Source: Deinococcus arboris
GTDB taxonomy: Bacteria; Deinococcota; Deinococci; Deinococcales; Deinococcaceae
Reading direction: 5' to 3'
NCBI RefSeq assembly: GCF_009755355.1
Contig: NZ_WQLB01000035.1
Coordinates: 1 to 48,548, forward strand
DNA: 48,548 nucleotides
Shown: piece after piece, positions 9,205 through 21,350 of the stretch
How positions within the stretch are numbered: position 1 is the stretch's first letter
Layout of the letters: every line of letters starts with the position of its first letter
Position numbers and translations under genes: made by a program
The notes under the pieces: generated by a model
Told to the model about the DNA's origin: nothing
The model's input: the letters and a program-made list of their open reading frames with translations, nothing else
Databases searched by the model: none

Positions 9205-11934
9205 ATGACCCCTGTGCCCAGACGTTCGGCGGTGCCCCGCGCCGCCCGGTTCGAGCGGCCCCGCACGCACCTGCTGACCCAGCTCTCGGACACCGTTGAC
9301 GTGCCCCTGATCGTGCTGGCCGCGCCGTCGGGGTACGGCAAGACCACCCTGCTGGCGCAGTACGCCCGCGTGACCCCGCGCCGGGTGGCCTGGTGCCGCC
9401 TGACCGGCGAGCAGGAGGGGCCAGCCAGCATCACGGCGCGGCTGGCCGCCAGCCTCCCGGAACTGGCCCCCCTGACCACCCCCGACGCGCGCACGCCTGC
9501 CGGCGCCCTGCTGGAGCAACTGGCGGCTGGGCTGTCGGCCATCCACGACGGCGTGGACCTGATTGTGGACAACGTCGAGACCCTGGCCCAGAGCGAGTGG
9601 CTGGCCCGCCTGGCCGACGCCCTGGAAGAGGGGCACCGGCTGCTGCTGGGCACCTACAGCACCGAAGGCCTGCGGATTGCCCGGCGGCTGGCCGAGGGCC
9701 GCGCGCAGGTGCTCGACGCGGCCGACCTGGCCTTTACCCCGCAAGAAACGCAGACCTACCTTCAGGAGCGGGGAGGGCTGGCCGCCGCAGACGAACTGGC
9801 CCACCTGGGCGGCTGGCCCGCCGGCCTGGCCCTGGCGGCCCACGGCGCCCCGCGCCACGCGGGCGCCGACGACCTGGTGCTGGAGGCGCTGCTGACCCTG
9901 CCCGGCCCCGTGCAGGCCGCCCTGCCCGCGCTGGCCCCGCTGGACACCTGGAACGAGGCCGACGCGGCGCTGGTAGCCCCCGAACTGCCGGCCGGCTGGC
10001 TTCAGGCGGTGCAGCGGGCCGGGCTGCCCGTCACGGCCCTGGGGGGCGGCGCCTTTCAGCCCCACCGGCTGCTGGCCGGCGTGCTGGACAGCCTGCTGGC
10101 CCGTGACGCCGGCCGCGCGGCCGCCGCGCGCGCCGTCGCCGCCGCCCTGGCCGAGGACCGGGGCGACCTGGCCCGCGCCGCCCAGCTGTTTCTTCAGGCG
10201 GGGCAGCCTGAAGCCGCCCTGAAGGCCGCGCGCCCGGTGGTGGGCGTCTACCGTGACCGGGGCGAGCATCTGCGCACCCGCGCGCTGCTGGAAGCCTTTG
10301 GGCCCGCCGGGCTGGACGCGCCCCTGCAAGAGCGATTGGCCTGGGCCCAGATCGAGACGGGGGCCGCCGCGCAGGGCGAGGCCACCCTGACGGCGCTGCG
10401 GGCAACAGAAGCGCTGAGCCCCGCTGGGCTTGCCTCGCTGGCGATGGTCAGGGGGCGTCAGGGAGACACCGCCGCGCAGTACGCGCTGGCGCGTGAAGGC
10501 CTGGAACGCGGCGGCCCCCCGGTCCCCGCCCTGTTCTGGCCCTTTGTGCAGGCGGCGCTGCGCCTGCGCGAGTTTGACGAGGCCGAGCAGGCCGCCGAGA
10601 CCTTTCACCGCTGGGCCCAGGCGGGCAGCGACAGCGTGCGGCAGGCCGAGGCATGGCAGTTACAGGCCCTGGTGTGGCGGCGCACCCGCCCGCCCGAAGC
10701 GGCGGCCCGCCCTCTGGCGCGTGCGCGCGCCGCTTACGAGGCCCTGGGTTGGCAGGGCCGCGCGGCGGCGGTGCAGCTTGAAGAACTGGAACTGGCGGTG
10801 CGGGCCGGACAGGCGTCTGAGGTGCTGGCCGTGACCCTGAGCGCATTAGAGGGCCGCCTGCCTGCCGAGGCCCCGGCCGCGCAGGTTCGCCGGCTCCGGC
10901 TGCTGGGCACAGTTCAGCGCCGACTGGGCCACCTGGACGCCGCCGAGGCGGCGCTGCGCCGCGCGCTGCAAGTGGCAGGCGCCGCCGGCATTCACGCGGG
11001 CAGCGCGGGACTGACCCTGGCGCTGGCCGACGTGCTGCTGCAAGCGGGCCAGGTTCAGGAAGCCCAGGACTGGCTCTCGGCCGACGCCCCCGGCCAATCG
11101 CGGCTGCTTCAGGCGCTGCTGCGCACGCAGGCGGCGGGGCAGCCCCTCCAGGTTTCGCCAGAGGACCTGGAGGCCGAGCCAGATGCCGAGACCCGCGCCC
11201 GTGCCCAGGCGCTCAGCCCGTCCGGGCGGGCAGGCATCCCAGCGTCGTCAGACCCGGCTATCAGCGCGGTTCCCTACCTGCTGCACCTGGTCACCCTGGG
11301 GGACTGCCGGGCCAGCATCAACGGTCAGCCTGTGAAACTGGGGCTGGCCAAGGCGCGCGAGCTGCTGGTGTGGCTGGCGCTGCACGGCTCGGGGTCGCGT
11401 GACGAGCTGGTTACGGCACTGTGGGACGGCTCGGCCGAGGAGCGGCACGTCGAATACTTCCGGGTGGCGGTGCGCCGGCTGCGCGCCGCGCTGCGCGACC
11501 ATCTGCCCGGCGGCCTGGACCCCCTGCCCTACGCCGATGGCCGCTACCGCCTGGACCCGGTGCTCACGGTGCACACCGACCTTGAAGACGCCCCCGGCCC
11601 GGCGGCGCTGCGGCCTTTCTTGCCGGGGGTGGACACCGAATGGGCGCAGACCTTTCGTCAGGTGCAGGCGGGGCGCAGCGCCAGTGCCCTGCTGGACGCC
11701 GCCGCCGCCCTGCCTGCCCCCCAGGCCGCCGAAGCCTACCGCGCGCTCCTGCGCCTGGACCCGCTGCTGGGCGCGGCGCACGAGGGACTGGTGCTGGCCC
11801 TTCAGGCGCAGGGAGAAGCCGCGCAGGCCCGGCAGGCCCTGCACACCTACGAGCGGGTCCTGCGCGAGGACTACGGCAGCGGGCTGCCCGAGGGCTTCCT
11901 GGCGCAGCTGCGAGTTGTACCTCCGGTGCGCTGA
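9205..11934 (+). CDS. MalT/STAND-like ATPase regulator with C-terminal winged-helix and BTAD domain
   Basis: A 909-residue signal-integrating transcription regulator. Residues 1-20 are basic. The NTPase domain has Walker A APSGYGKTT (40-48) and Walker B DLIVDN (118-123), as in LuxR/MalT-type regulators. A long Ala/Leu-rich helical repeat region (about 300-650) is the probable sensor or TPR-like platform. The C terminus holds a SARP-type winged helix (about 695-790, LHLVTLGDCRASINGQPV, then RDELVTALWDG) and a bacterial transcriptional activation domain (about 800-900). Start 9205 is preferred because sequence upstream is the divergent promoter region. Its position opposite the lipoprotein/phospholipase operon suggests that as a target. 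Confidence 0.88.
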   Translation: MTPVPRRSAVPRAARFERPRTHLLTQLSDTVDVPLIVLAAPSGYGKTTLLAQYARVTPRRVAWCRLTGEQEGPASITARLAASLPELAPLTTPDARTPAGALLEQLAAGLSAIHDGVDLIVDNVETLAQSEWLARLADALEEGHRLLLGTYSTEGLRIARRLAEGRAQVLDAADLAFTPQETQTYLQERGGLAAADELAHLGGWPAGLALAAHGAPRHAGADDLVLEALLTLPGPVQAALPALAPLDTWNEADAALVAPELPAGWLQAVQRAGLPVTALGGGAFQPHRLLAGVLDSLLARDAGRAAAARAVAAALAEDRGDLARAAQLFLQAGQPEAALKAARPVVGVYRDRGEHLRTRALLEAFGPAGLDAPLQERLAWAQIETGAAAQGEATLTALRATEALSPAGLASLAMVRGRQGDTAAQYALAREGLERGGPPVPALFWPFVQAALRLREFDEAEQAAETFHRWAQAGSDSVRQAEAWQLQALVWRRTRPPEAAARPLARARAAYEALGWQGRAAAVQLEELELAVRAGQASEVLAVTLSALEGRLPAEAPAAQVRRLRLLGTVQRRLGHLDAAEAALRRALQVAGAAGIHAGSAGLTLALADVLLQAGQVQEAQDWLSADAPGQSRLLQALLRTQAAGQPLQVSPEDLEAEPDAETRARAQALSPSGRAGIPASSDPAISAVPYLLHLVTLGDCRASINGQPVKLGLAKARELLVWLALHGSGSRDELVTALWDGSAEERHVEYFRVAVRRLRAALRDHLPGGLDPLPYADGRYRLDPVLTVHTDLEDAPGPAALRPFLPGVDTEWAQTFRQVQAGRSASALLDAAAALPAPQAAEAYRALLRLDPLLGAAHEGLVLALQAQGEAAQARQALHTYERVLREDYGSGLPEGFLAQLRVVPPVR

Positions 11935-12010
11935 CCTGCCTGACGCTGGCCCGCTGCGTTCCCTGAAAGTTCCCAGGCCGCCCGGCATGCTGCCGGTCAG
12001 AGGCCCCCCC

Positions 12011-12631
12011 ATGCCCAACCCCCTGACTGCCCTGCTGCCCCTGACCCTCGCTGCTCTGCTCGCTTCCTGCGGCACCGCCCGTGTGCCTGCCCCCCAGGCC
12101 ACCGCCACCGCGCCGGCCCTGCGCGCCCTGAACGACGACATCTGCCCCTCGTGTGGCAAACCGAGTCACGCTGTCCAGGCGGCCTGGGTGTGGGCCAGTG
12201 AGGCGGGCGGCCTGCCGGAACTGGGCCAGCCCACCGACCTGATCGAGGTCAAGGTGCCCAGGCCCCAGGACCTGACCTGGGCGCGGCGCGCCCAGGTCAC
12301 CGTGAGCGGCAAGTGGCTGCACCTCTCTCTGGATGACACCGACGCTGTCAGCCTGCCTGTGGCGTGCATTCAGGGCTGGGATGAACCGCGTCCGGCCGGG
12401 CTGCCCGCCCTGACCGTCTCGCTGAGCGGCACGGCCAGCAACGTCTGGCTGGGCGGCCAGGTGGCCCTGAGCCGCCCCGTGGACCTCCTGACCGCCTCGG
12501 CCGCTGGCGACGAGGTGTGCGCAGAAGAGTTCGGAGAGGGCTGGCACATGCTGCGGGCCAACGAGACGGCGGACGCCCTGCCGCTGGGGCTGTTCGTCAG
12601 CGACCTGTGGGCCAGTCGCGCCCGGTCATGA
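12011..12631 (+). CDS. lipoprotein, function unknown
   Basis: A 206-residue product with a clear lipoprotein signal and lipobox ending at Cys20 (LASC). The mature part begins with a disordered stretch, then DICPSCGKPSH (a CxxC pair), and further cysteines (VACIQGWD, DEVCAEEF), suggesting disulfides outside the cytoplasm. Start 12011 gives a proper signal peptide; the frame is open far upstream only because it shadows the regulator gene. It follows the regulator by 76 bases. Its stop overlaps the next ATG by 4 bases (ATGA, 12628-12631). No family recognised. Confidence 0.7.
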   Translation: MPNPLTALLPLTLAALLASCGTARVPAPQATATAPALRALNDDICPSCGKPSHAVQAAWVWASEAGGLPELGQPTDLIEVKVPRPQDLTWARRAQVTVSGKWLHLSLDDTDAVSLPVACIQGWDEPRPAGLPALTVSLSGTASNVWLGGQVALSRPVDLLTASAAGDEVCAEEFGEGWHMLRANETADALPLGLFVSDLWASRARS

Positions 12632-12954
12632 ACCCGGCCCGCGCCCAGTGGCACGGCCTGAGTCCCAGCCTGCAGCTGCTGCTGGCCGACCTGCAGCGGG
12701 GCTTTGGGCAGCAGGCCCTGACCAGCCGGTGGACGGCCGCGCACCACACCCAGGCCCTGGGGCTGCTGCGGCAACTGGAAGAGGCATGGCGGCAGGAGCG
12801 GGTTGACCTCGACACCCTGCACGACCTTGAGGGGCTGACGGCCCACTTAGACCTGACCGGCACCGTGACCTGCCGCGCCGCGCTGGAGAGTATTCAGGGC
12901 CTCTTCAGGCGCGTAGTTGAGGCCACCTACGAGGTGCTGGCCGCCAACGATTAG
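12628..12954 (+). CDS. small helical protein, function unknown
   Basis: A 108-residue protein that starts inside the stop of the lipoprotein gene (ATGA), so translation is coupled. It is Leu, Gln and Ala rich with no signal peptide (LSPSLQLLLADLQRGFGQQAL, LLRQLEEAWRQERVDLDTL), pointing to an all-helical cytoplasmic protein. I recognise no family. Confidence 0.6.
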   Translation: MNPARAQWHGLSPSLQLLLADLQRGFGQQALTSRWTAAHHTQALGLLRQLEEAWRQERVDLDTLHDLEGLTAHLDLTGTVTCRAALESIQGLFRRVVEATYEVLAAND

Positions 12955-12971
12955 GCTGGGCAACAGCGGAA

Positions 12972-12995
12972 GGACGGCTGCTCTATGCGCCGTCC
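12972..12995 (+). terminator. weak terminator-like hairpin
   Basis: A 7-bp stem GGACGGC/GCCGTCC with a 10-base loop, 17 bases after the stop at 12954, followed by a T-rich but interrupted stretch. The following 170 bases to the fumC stop contain only another small inverted repeat (13121-13127 and 13142-13148) and no gene. Confidence 0.35.
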
Positions 12996-13172
12996 GTCTG
13001 TCCATTCTGGTTTGTCTAGGCCCGCCTCATGCGGATTCCGCTTCATTGCAGCACAGCAAAGACAGGCACTGTCTGCGCTTCCATAGCGCGAAATCCGCAG
13101 CTGTTCCTGCTCGCTCTCCTGCGGCGCTTTTCAAGCTTGCTGCGCCGCTGTCCAAGTCGCCCAGAGTCCGCC

Positions 13173-14567
<1,395 letters not shown>

Positions 14568-14702
14568 GGCCTGAGTGTACGGGGCAGAGGCTGTTACGGC
14601 CGGGGGAACGCGGCGCGGGGGCGCTGTCTTGAACAAAAGCGGCAGGATGACCCTGACCAGTAGGCGGAGGCGGCCCGCGTGGCCGGTCTGGCACAGTAAG
14701 GC

Positions 14703-15539
<837 letters not shown>

Positions 15540-16206
15540 CCGCGTGGTCTGGAAGACGCTGACCTGTCACCAATGATCTAGGCTTGAACGCCAGCCGCTT
15601 TCAGATGAGCACAGGGCAGATCTGACTTGATTGAGCGGCCTCAAGGGCTGACGAACACGAAAAGGAAGGGCGGCACCCCAAATAAGCCTGCCCTAGACGG
15701 CGATTACTAAAGGGCCGACTCTGGGCACATGAGCAGTGGGCAGACTGGCGAGCATTCTCCGCAGAGATGTGGCCTGTCCCGAGAGCAGCACAAGCCTTCT
15801 GTCAAGTTGACTACTTCGCTGACATACCTGATTCGCCTGTTACTGAGCCGCGCTCAGGCGCTGAAAATGGCGCTGCGCCATGCCGAGTACCCACACAGGC
15901 CCAGGCAAGCCCGAACGCCCAAAGGCTTCAGGCACCGCCAGCATCTCGTGAACTGCGCCGGTGACGGCGGCTTCCGCCTCCAAACCTGGAAAGCGGCCCA
16001 CCAGGCCAAACAGCGCAGGAAGTTGCCCGCGCACAATGCTCTCCAGCACAGAGTCTTCTCTGGGCACGAGGGGACGCCGATCTTGAGCCCACACTCGTTT
16101 TCTGCCCATGACCATTTGCCCAGTGTGACGGCTTGGGTCAGTCTGCCGGAACGCCCCTCTTCATTGAAGGTGAAGCGATTAAGACGAAGGCTGGGCCGCC
16201 TGGCCC
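15540..16206. other. gene-poor stretch
   Basis: About 670 bases between the AraC-type gene and the terminator at 16207 hold no convincing intact gene. Base composition is less GC-biased by codon position than in the flanks. The only frame with plausible codon use is the short minus-strand one at 15840-16115. A plus-strand frame at 15729-16223 has an unlikely composition (many His, Arg, Gln) and is judged noncoding. Confidence 0.5.
15840..16115 (-). pseudogene. possible gene remnant
   Basis: A 91-codon minus-strand frame with sensible codon use and composition from about residue 18 on (EDSVLESIVRGQLPALFGLV, then FPGLEAEAAVTGAVHEML). The open frame continues about 16 codons upstream of the ATG before a stop, as if an earlier start had been lost. 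No ribosome binding site is visible and I recognise no family. It may be a decayed gene fragment or a small orphan. Confidence 0.3.
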
Positions 16207-16232
16207 AAAAAAGCCCCGCCTAAAGCGGGGTC
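16207..16232 (-). terminator. intrinsic terminator of the Ser/Asn/Gly-rich gene
   Basis: On the minus strand a 6-bp GC stem (16225-16230 with 16214-16219, loop 16220-16224) is followed by six T bases (16212-16207). It is 36 bases past the stop of the gene at 16268. Confidence 0.85.
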
Positions 16233-16267
16233 TTGTGATCGTTCATAGCACCGTCCTGTCTATGAGC

Positions 16268-16729
16268 TTAATTGTCGTCGTTGTCCGTGCTGGTTGAGCT
16301 GCCGCTGGCGTTCAGATCCAGGTTCAGCACGCTGGTCAGGCCGCCCAGTAGACTGCCGCTGCTCCGGTTGCCGTTCTCGTTGTCGGAGCTGTTGCCACTG
16401 GCGCCCAGGATGCCGCCCACGGCGCTGTCCAGGCTCAGGTTCAGTTCACCCTGGCTGCTGGAGCTGTTGCCTTCATCATCCGTGCTGCTGCTCTGGCCAC
16501 TGGCATTCACGTCTGCGTTCAGCACCGCGCCTACCACGCCGAGCACGCTGCCGCTGCTCTGGCTGTTGTTCTGCCCTTCGCTGCTCTGGGCGTTGCCATT
16601 GAGCAGGCCGGTCACGCTGCTCCCCAGGTTGAGGTTCAGGCTGCCGCTGCTGCTGTTCGTCTCTGCGGACGCAACACCGGCGGTCAGGGCGAGGGCGGTC
16701 AGGGCGGTCAGAATCTTTGTCTTGGTCAT
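16268..16729 (-). CDS. secreted Ser/Asn/Gly-rich protein with two tandem repeats
   Basis: 153 residues: a Sec signal peptide (1-22, cut after ASA), then two copies of a repeat of about 60 residues (29-93 and 94-153). Each copy has an alternating hydrophobic strand (LNLNL or LNLSL), a V-G-L segment, a polar Asn/Ser/Gly linker, SSGS-LG, a second strand VLN-D-NASG and an acidic Ser/Thr/Asp tail. Alternating hydrophobic strands separated by polar linkers suggest a beta-structured surface or amyloid-like protein, but no family is recognised. A strong AGGAGG lies 6 bases before the ATG and a terminator follows, so this is an active monocistronic gene. Confidence 0.75.
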   Translation of the reverse strand: MTKTKILTALTALALTAGVASAETNSSSGSLNLNLGSSVTGLLNGNAQSSEGQNNSQSSGSVLGVVGAVLNADVNASGQSSSTDDEGNSSSSQGELNLSLDSAVGGILGASGNSSDNENGNRSSGSLLGGLTSVLNLDLNASGSSTSTDNDDN

Positions 16730-16744
16730 GGTCGTGCCTCCTGA

Positions 16745-16772
16745 GACCTATGGTGCCGGGGCGCTGTGGCAA
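16745..16772 (-). promoter_or_regulatory. candidate promoter of the Ser/Asn/Gly-rich gene
   Basis: On the minus strand TTGCCA (16767-16772) and TAGGTC (16745-16750) are separated by 16 bases, with the AGGAGG site just downstream. Confidence 0.35.
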
Positions 16773-17179
16773 CGGTTTGAGAGGAATCCCGGTCACCTTG
16801 CGGGTTGGGCCCCAGTTCTCATGGTCCAGAGCACGGCCACGGGCGGAAGGGCGCTGAGTCGCGTAGAAACCATGCGAAAGGCGCATAAGCCCTTCTCTGA
16901 GAGGACGGTTCAAAGGTGCGGGATGTGACAAAGTGAGGCGATCCAAACGCCGTTTCTCCGCATACGTGCCTGTTTAAAAACTGTCGCCAGTCACCTGCTC
17001 GCGCTCACGCGGCCCAAGCAGACCGCTGCGGAGCAGAGGTGCCGATTCACCTCAAACCGGGTTGGCGCCCTGCCACTGGAGCTTGTGCCTCTCGGCCTTT
17101 GAACGGCCCAGCCCGAGACACACCAACACAGCTGGCAATCATGTCGTCTTTTTTCAAGAGCTGGTCTGCGCCTCTCCCC

Positions 17180-17192
17180 TACCCTGCGCCGT
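17180..17192 (+). promoter_or_regulatory. leaderless-type -10 before the MFS gene
   Basis: TACCCT (17180-17185) is 7 bases before the ATG at 17193, and no ribosome binding site fits between. This is the geometry of a transcript starting at the start codon. Confidence 0.45.
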
Positions 17193-18428
17193 ATGAAGCC
17201 TGCTGCCTCTCCCCGCCGACCGCCGCTGCTGTTTTTGCTGGCGACGGCCTTTCTGTTTTCGATTGGTATGACCCTGGTGTTCCCGGTACTGCCCTTCATC
17301 GTGGCCGAGTACGTGCCACAGGTGGCTCACCAGGCCACGGTCATCGGGTGGCTCAGCGCCACCTTCGCGCTGCTGTCGTTCCTGTCGGCGCCGGTCATGG
17401 GCGCCCTGAGTGATGCTTACGGCCGCCGCCCGGTCCTGGTGCTGAGCCTGCTGGGGTCCGCGGTGGGTTACCTGCTGTTCGGCATTGGCGGCAGCCTGTG
17501 GATGCTGTTTCTGGGCCGCGCCATTGACGGGCTGACAGCCGGCGGCATGAGCGCCCTGTTCGGCTATCTGGCCGACACCGTCCCCGAAGAGGACCGGGGC
17601 AAGGTGTTTGGCCAGGTCGGCGCGGTGGTGGGCGCCGGGTTCATCATCGGGCCGGCCATCGGCGGCGCCCTGTCACACATCAGCCTCAGCGCACCCATGT
17701 TTCTGGCGGCGGCGGTGTGTCTCCTGAACATGCTGTGGGGCGCCTTCGTGTTGCCCGAAAGCCTGGCCCCCGAGCGGCGGCAGCGTCACTTTGACGCCGC
17801 GCACCTTAACCCCCTGGCACAGCTGCGCGGCGTGCTGGCCCTGCCATCGGTGCGCCGTCTGGTCACCGTCAGCGTGCTGTTCATGCTCCCCTTTACCATC
17901 ATGCAGACCGTGCTGGCGCTGCTGGGCCGCGACGTGCTGCACTGGGGCCCCGCCCAGATGGGCACCGCCTTTATGGTGGTGGGGGTGTGCGACATCGTGG
18001 CGCAGGGCGGACTGCTGCCCCTGTTGATTCGGCGCCTGGGCGAACGGGGCGTGGCCACGCTGGGCCTGGCCCTGGGGGTGCTGGGCGCCCTGGGCCTGGC
18101 CCTGCTGGTGTGGTGGCCCATCCCGGCGGTGATCTATGTCTCGGTCATCCTGATGGCCGTGGGCGAGGGCATTTTTACCGCCAGCCTGAGCGCCCTGCTG
18201 TCTCTGGCCACGCCAGCTGACGCCCAGGGCCGCGTTCAGGGCGGTGCCCAGAGCTTCAATGCTCTGGCGCAGGTCACCGGGCCTCTGCTGGCCGGTCCCC
18301 TGTACACCCGCACGGGCGGCAGCGGCACGTTCGGGGCCAGCGCCGTTCTGATTCTGGTGGCCCTGGGCGTGCTGGGCCTGCAAAATCTGACCTCTTCAAG
18401 AGGCACAGCAGGTGCGCAACAGTCGTAA
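17193..18428 (+). CDS. MFS transporter of the TetA-like drug efflux type
   Basis: 411 residues with about twelve hydrophobic segments, so an inner-membrane secondary transporter. The MFS signature [13 protein letters not shown] (70-82) lies between segments 2 and 3. The shape of the N-terminal half ([49 protein letters not shown]) is that of the 12-segment proton-drug antiporters including TetA. The gene is probably transcribed without a leader. The substrate cannot be told; drug efflux is a family inference. Confidence 0.88.
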   Translation: MKPAASPRRPPLLFLLATAFLFSIGMTLVFPVLPFIVAEYVPQVAHQATVIGWLSATFALLSFLSAPVMGALSDAYGRRPVLVLSLLGSAVGYLLFGIGGSLWMLFLGRAIDGLTAGGMSALFGYLADTVPEEDRGKVFGQVGAVVGAGFIIGPAIGGALSHISLSAPMFLAAAVCLLNMLWGAFVLPESLAPERRQRHFDAAHLNPLAQLRGVLALPSVRRLVTVSVLFMLPFTIMQTVLALLGRDVLHWGPAQMGTAFMVVGVCDIVAQGGLLPLLIRRLGERGVATLGLALGVLGALGLALLVWWPIPAVIYVSVILMAVGEGIFTASLSALLSLATPADAQGRVQGGAQSFNALAQVTGPLLAGPLYTRTGGSGTFGASAVLILVALGVLGLQNLTSSRGTAGAQQS

Positions 18429-18473
18429 CTAGCCCTGCCCAAAGAGCCTGGAAAGTCACAGCCGCTATCTTGG

Positions 18474-18486
18474 TACATTTGTTCAA
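18474..18486 (+). promoter_or_regulatory. leaderless-type -10 before thyA
   Basis: TACATT (18474-18479) ends 7 bases before the thyA ATG at 18487; no ribosome binding site is present. No good -35 is visible. Confidence 0.5.
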
Positions 18487-19281
18487 ATGCAGTCCTACCT
18501 TGACCTGATGCGGCACGTGTTAGCATTTGGAGTTACCAAAACCGACCGCACGGGCACTGGCACGCGCTCCATCTTTGGGGCGCAGCTGCGTTTTGATCTG
18601 CAGGCCGGCTTCCCTCTGATGACCACCAAAAAGGTGCACCTGAAAAGCGTGATTCACGAGCTGCTGTGGTTCCTGCGCGGCGAATCGAACGTGGCGTCCT
18701 TACAGGCCAGTGGCGTGAGCATCTGGGACGAGTGGGCCGATGAACGCGGCGAGTTGGGGCCGGTGTATGGCGTCCAATGGAGAAGCTGGCCCACTCCAGA
18801 CAGCGGCCATATTGACCAAATCGCCCAGGTCATCGAGCAGATCAAGACCAACCCGGATTCTCGCCGCCTCATCGTCTCGGCCTGGAACGTGGCGCAGATT
18901 GACGAGATGGCCCTGCCCCCCTGCCACCTGCTGTTTCAGTTTTATGTGGCTGAGGGTCGCCTGAGCTGCCAGTTGTATCAGCGCTCCGCAGATACTTTTT
19001 TGGGGTTGCCCTTTAACATTGCCTCTTACGCCCTCCTCACCCTGATGGTCGCGCAGGTCTGCGGGCTGCAACCCGGCGAATTTATCTGGACGGGCGGCGA
19101 CGTGCACCTGTACAGCAACCATCTGGAGCAGGCCCGGCGGCAACTGTCGCGCGACCCCCGGCCCCTCCCGACCATGCACCTGAACCCGGAGGTCACAGAC
19201 ATCTTTGACTTCAAGTACGAGGATTTCCACCTCTCGGGCTATGAGCCTCACCCGGCGATCAAGGCCCCGGTGGCCATATGA
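18487..19281 (+). CDS. thyA: thymidylate synthase
   Basis: Methylates dUMP to dTMP with methylene-tetrahydrofolate. The catalytic Cys146 is in [12 protein letters not shown], followed by the substrate-binding [22 protein letters not shown]. Arg21 in DRTGTGT fits the phosphate-binding loop. Length 264 equals the E. coli enzyme. It leads a tight cluster: the dCMP deaminase gene overlaps its stop by 4 bases (ATGA) and folA follows, so the three enzymes make dUMP, methylate it and regenerate the folate. Confidence 0.98.
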   Translation: MQSYLDLMRHVLAFGVTKTDRTGTGTRSIFGAQLRFDLQAGFPLMTTKKVHLKSVIHELLWFLRGESNVASLQASGVSIWDEWADERGELGPVYGVQWRSWPTPDSGHIDQIAQVIEQIKTNPDSRRLIVSAWNVAQIDEMALPPCHLLFQFYVAEGRLSCQLYQRSADTFLGLPFNIASYALLTLMVAQVCGLQPGEFIWTGGDVHLYSNHLEQARRQLSRDPRPLPTMHLNPEVTDIFDFKYEDFHLSGYEPHPAIKAPVAI

Positions 19282-19724
19282 CCCGCCCCACCTTTGACGA
19301 CCTGGGGCTGGCCACAGCCCGCCTGTGGGCCACCCGCAGCGCCGACAGCAAGGTGCAGGTGGGCGCGTGCATTCTGGACCGGCATCACCGCGTGGTCGGC
19401 GTGGGGTACAACGGCCGCGCAGCTGGTGAACCCAACGAGCGCGAAAGTCTGGTGCAGGGCGGCAGCGGCTTTATTCACGCCGAGGTCAACGCGCTGCTGG
19501 CCGCCAACTGGAACGGCGAGGGCCACACCCTGTATGTCACCCATGAACCCTGCGCGGCCTGCGCCCGCCTGATCGTCAATTCGCGCCGTATCGGGCGGGT
19601 TCTGTACGAGGCCAATTACCGCGAAACCGTGCGCGTGGACGCCGGCCTGCCCAGCGGTGCCGCCATTCTGCGCGGGGCGGGCATTGAGGTGCAGTGTGTG
19701 ACTGGAGGGGCGGATGACACCTGA
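19278..19724 (+). CDS. dCMP deaminase family protein
   Basis: Zinc-dependent deaminase expected to turn dCMP into dUMP, the substrate of ThyA. Motifs: HAEVN (His67 zinc ligand, Glu69 proton shuttle) and PCAAC (Cys92, Cys95). The 148 residues match the single-domain enzymes. It overlaps thyA by 4 bases and folA by 11, supporting a joint role in dTMP synthesis. Substrate is inferred from context and family. Confidence 0.93.
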   Translation: MTRPTFDDLGLATARLWATRSADSKVQVGACILDRHHRVVGVGYNGRAAGEPNERESLVQGGSGFIHAEVNALLAANWNGEGHTLYVTHEPCAACARLIVNSRRIGRVLYEANYRETVRVDAGLPSGAAILRGAGIEVQCVTGGADDT

Positions 19725-20283
19725 TACGGATTCCATCCATTCCGGAAAATCCGTGTCTTCTACTGAAACACGTCACAGCTTGGACCGGACCCTGCCTGAA
19801 CTGTTCGCCATCGTCGCCATGACCCCGGCGCGGGTGATTGGCCAGGGTGGCGGGATGCCCTGGCACCTGCCTGCTGACCTGGCGCACTTCAAGCGGCACA
19901 GCCGGGGCCTGCCCAACATCATGGGCCGCAAGGTCTGGGATTCCCTGGGGGGCCGGGCGCTGCCGGGCCGGCAGAATATTGTCCTGACCCGCAACCCACA
20001 GCTTGAGGCGCTGGGAGCTGAGGTGACCCACACGCCCGAAGCGGCCCTTCAGGCGGCGGGCGACGTGCCCAGAGTCGCCATCATCGGGGGCGAGGAGATT
20101 TACCGCCTGTATCTGGACAGGCTGACGCGGGTCGAACTCACCCTGATTCACGCTGACCTGGCGGGCGACACCTTTTTCCCGGAGTTGCCCGGCACCTGGG
20201 AGGTCGTGCAAGAGGCGTTCCGGCACGCCGACGAGCAGAACCCCTACGACCTGACCTTTCAGACGCTGGTGCGGGCACCCTAG
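19714..20283 (+). CDS. folA: dihydrofolate reductase with N-terminal extension
   Basis: Reduces dihydrofolate, the by-product of ThyA, to tetrahydrofolate with NADPH. The core starts at about residue 30 ([31 protein letters not shown]) with catalytic Asp55 and the Met20-type loop. A polar extension of about 29 residues precedes it. The ATG at 19714 has GGAGGGG just upstream, inside the deaminase gene, so the extension looks real rather than a start error. A conserved [12 protein letters not shown] segment binds the cofactor. Confidence 0.96.
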   Translation: MTPDTDSIHSGKSVSSTETRHSLDRTLPELFAIVAMTPARVIGQGGGMPWHLPADLAHFKRHSRGLPNIMGRKVWDSLGGRALPGRQNIVLTRNPQLEALGAEVTHTPEAALQAAGDVPRVAIIGGEEIYRLYLDRLTRVELTLIHADLAGDTFFPELPGTWEVVQEAFRHADEQNPYDLTFQTLVRAP

Positions 20284-20329
20284 CCCACCGTGCCTCTCCC
20301 TCAGTCGTAAGGGGGTTCAGGCTGGCACA

Positions 20330-21337
20330 ATGCCGGGCATGAGTCTGGTAGACGTCGCCATTGTCGGAGCGGGGCCGGTGGGCCTGGCCGCCGCGATTGC
20401 CTGCAAGCGTGCGGGCCTGAGCTATGTGGTGCTGGAAAAAGGCTGCGTGGTCAACGCAATTTTCGAGTACCCCACCTACATGACCTTTTTCACCACCGCG
20501 CCGGAATTGGAAATCGGCAATCACCCGATGGTCACGGGTCACGACAAGCCTGACCGCCGCGACGCGCTGATGTACTACCGCCTGGTGACGCAGCGCGAGG
20601 CCCTGAATGTAGAGCAGTACACCGAGGTCACCCAGTTGCACGCGGCCCCAGCAGGGTTCACGCTGGCCGTCGAGAAACGCGACGGCACCCCCGGCGTGGT
20701 CGAAGCGCGGCGCGTGGTGGTGGCCACCGGGTACTACGACAACCCGCACGCTATAGGTATTCCCGGCGAGGACAGCGAGAATGTCAGCCACTACTACACC
20801 GAGGCGCACCCCTTTCTGGGCCTGAACGTGACCGTCATCGGCGCGGGCAACAGCGCGGCCGACGCGGCGCTGGACCTGTGGCGCGGCGGCGCCCACGTGA
20901 CCATGGTGGTGCGCGCCCCCGAGCTGAAATCCACCATCAAATACTGGGTGCGCCCTGACCTGGAAAACCGCATCAAGGAAGGCAGCATCGCGGCGCACTT
21001 TGACTCGCGGGTGGTCGAGATTCACCCTGACCATGTCACGGTGCAGCGGGACGACGGCACCACCTGGAATCTGCCAACGCACTTTACCTTCGCCCTGACC
21101 GGCTACCGTCCTGACCTCTCGTTCCTGTCAGGCCTGGGCCTCAGTCAGCACCCCGATGAGTGCCTGGTGCTGGACGAGCATTACCAGAGCAGCGTGCCGG
21201 GGCTGTTCGTGGCGGGCAGTGCGGGCTTTGCAGGCAAAACCAACCAGGTGTTTATCGAAAATGGGCGGCACCACGCCGTCGCTGCGGTCGAGGAAATTGC
21301 CCGGCAGCTGTCGGCGCGCGAACTGGCCACGTCTTAA
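20330..21337 (+). CDS. YpdA-type bacillithiol disulfide reductase (putative)
   Basis: FAD/NADPH oxidoreductase of 335 residues. It has two dinucleotide folds, GAGPVG (13-18) and GAGNSA (171-176), and the C-terminal FAD motif [26 protein letters not shown]. The CxxC pair of thioredoxin reductase is missing, as in the YpdA/Bdr family that reduces oxidised bacillithiol, the low-molecular-weight thiol of Deinococcus. ATG 20339 is an alternative start. A terminator follows. Confidence 0.85.
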   Translation: MPGMSLVDVAIVGAGPVGLAAAIACKRAGLSYVVLEKGCVVNAIFEYPTYMTFFTTAPELEIGNHPMVTGHDKPDRRDALMYYRLVTQREALNVEQYTEVTQLHAAPAGFTLAVEKRDGTPGVVEARRVVVATGYYDNPHAIGIPGEDSENVSHYYTEAHPFLGLNVTVIGAGNSAADAALDLWRGGAHVTMVVRAPELKSTIKYWVRPDLENRIKEGSIAAHFDSRVVEIHPDHVTVQRDDGTTWNLPTHFTFALTGYRPDLSFLSGLGLSQHPDECLVLDEHYQSSVPGLFVAGSAGFAGKTNQVFIENGRHHAVAAVEEIARQLSARELATS

Positions 21338-21350
21338 CGGCGGCCAGTGC

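Larger units (their letters stand above)
16730..17192. other. intergenic region between divergent genes
   Basis: 463 bases without a credible gene. It holds the promoter and ribosome binding site of the minus-strand gene at one end and the -10 of the MFS gene at the other. In the middle I see only an AT-rich spot (GTTTAAAAAC near 16971) and no clear hairpin. Confidence 0.5.

Noticed and set aside
9052..10608. Minus-strand open frame of 518 codons
   Set aside because: Gln/Gly/Arg-rich antisense shadow of the ATPase regulator gene.
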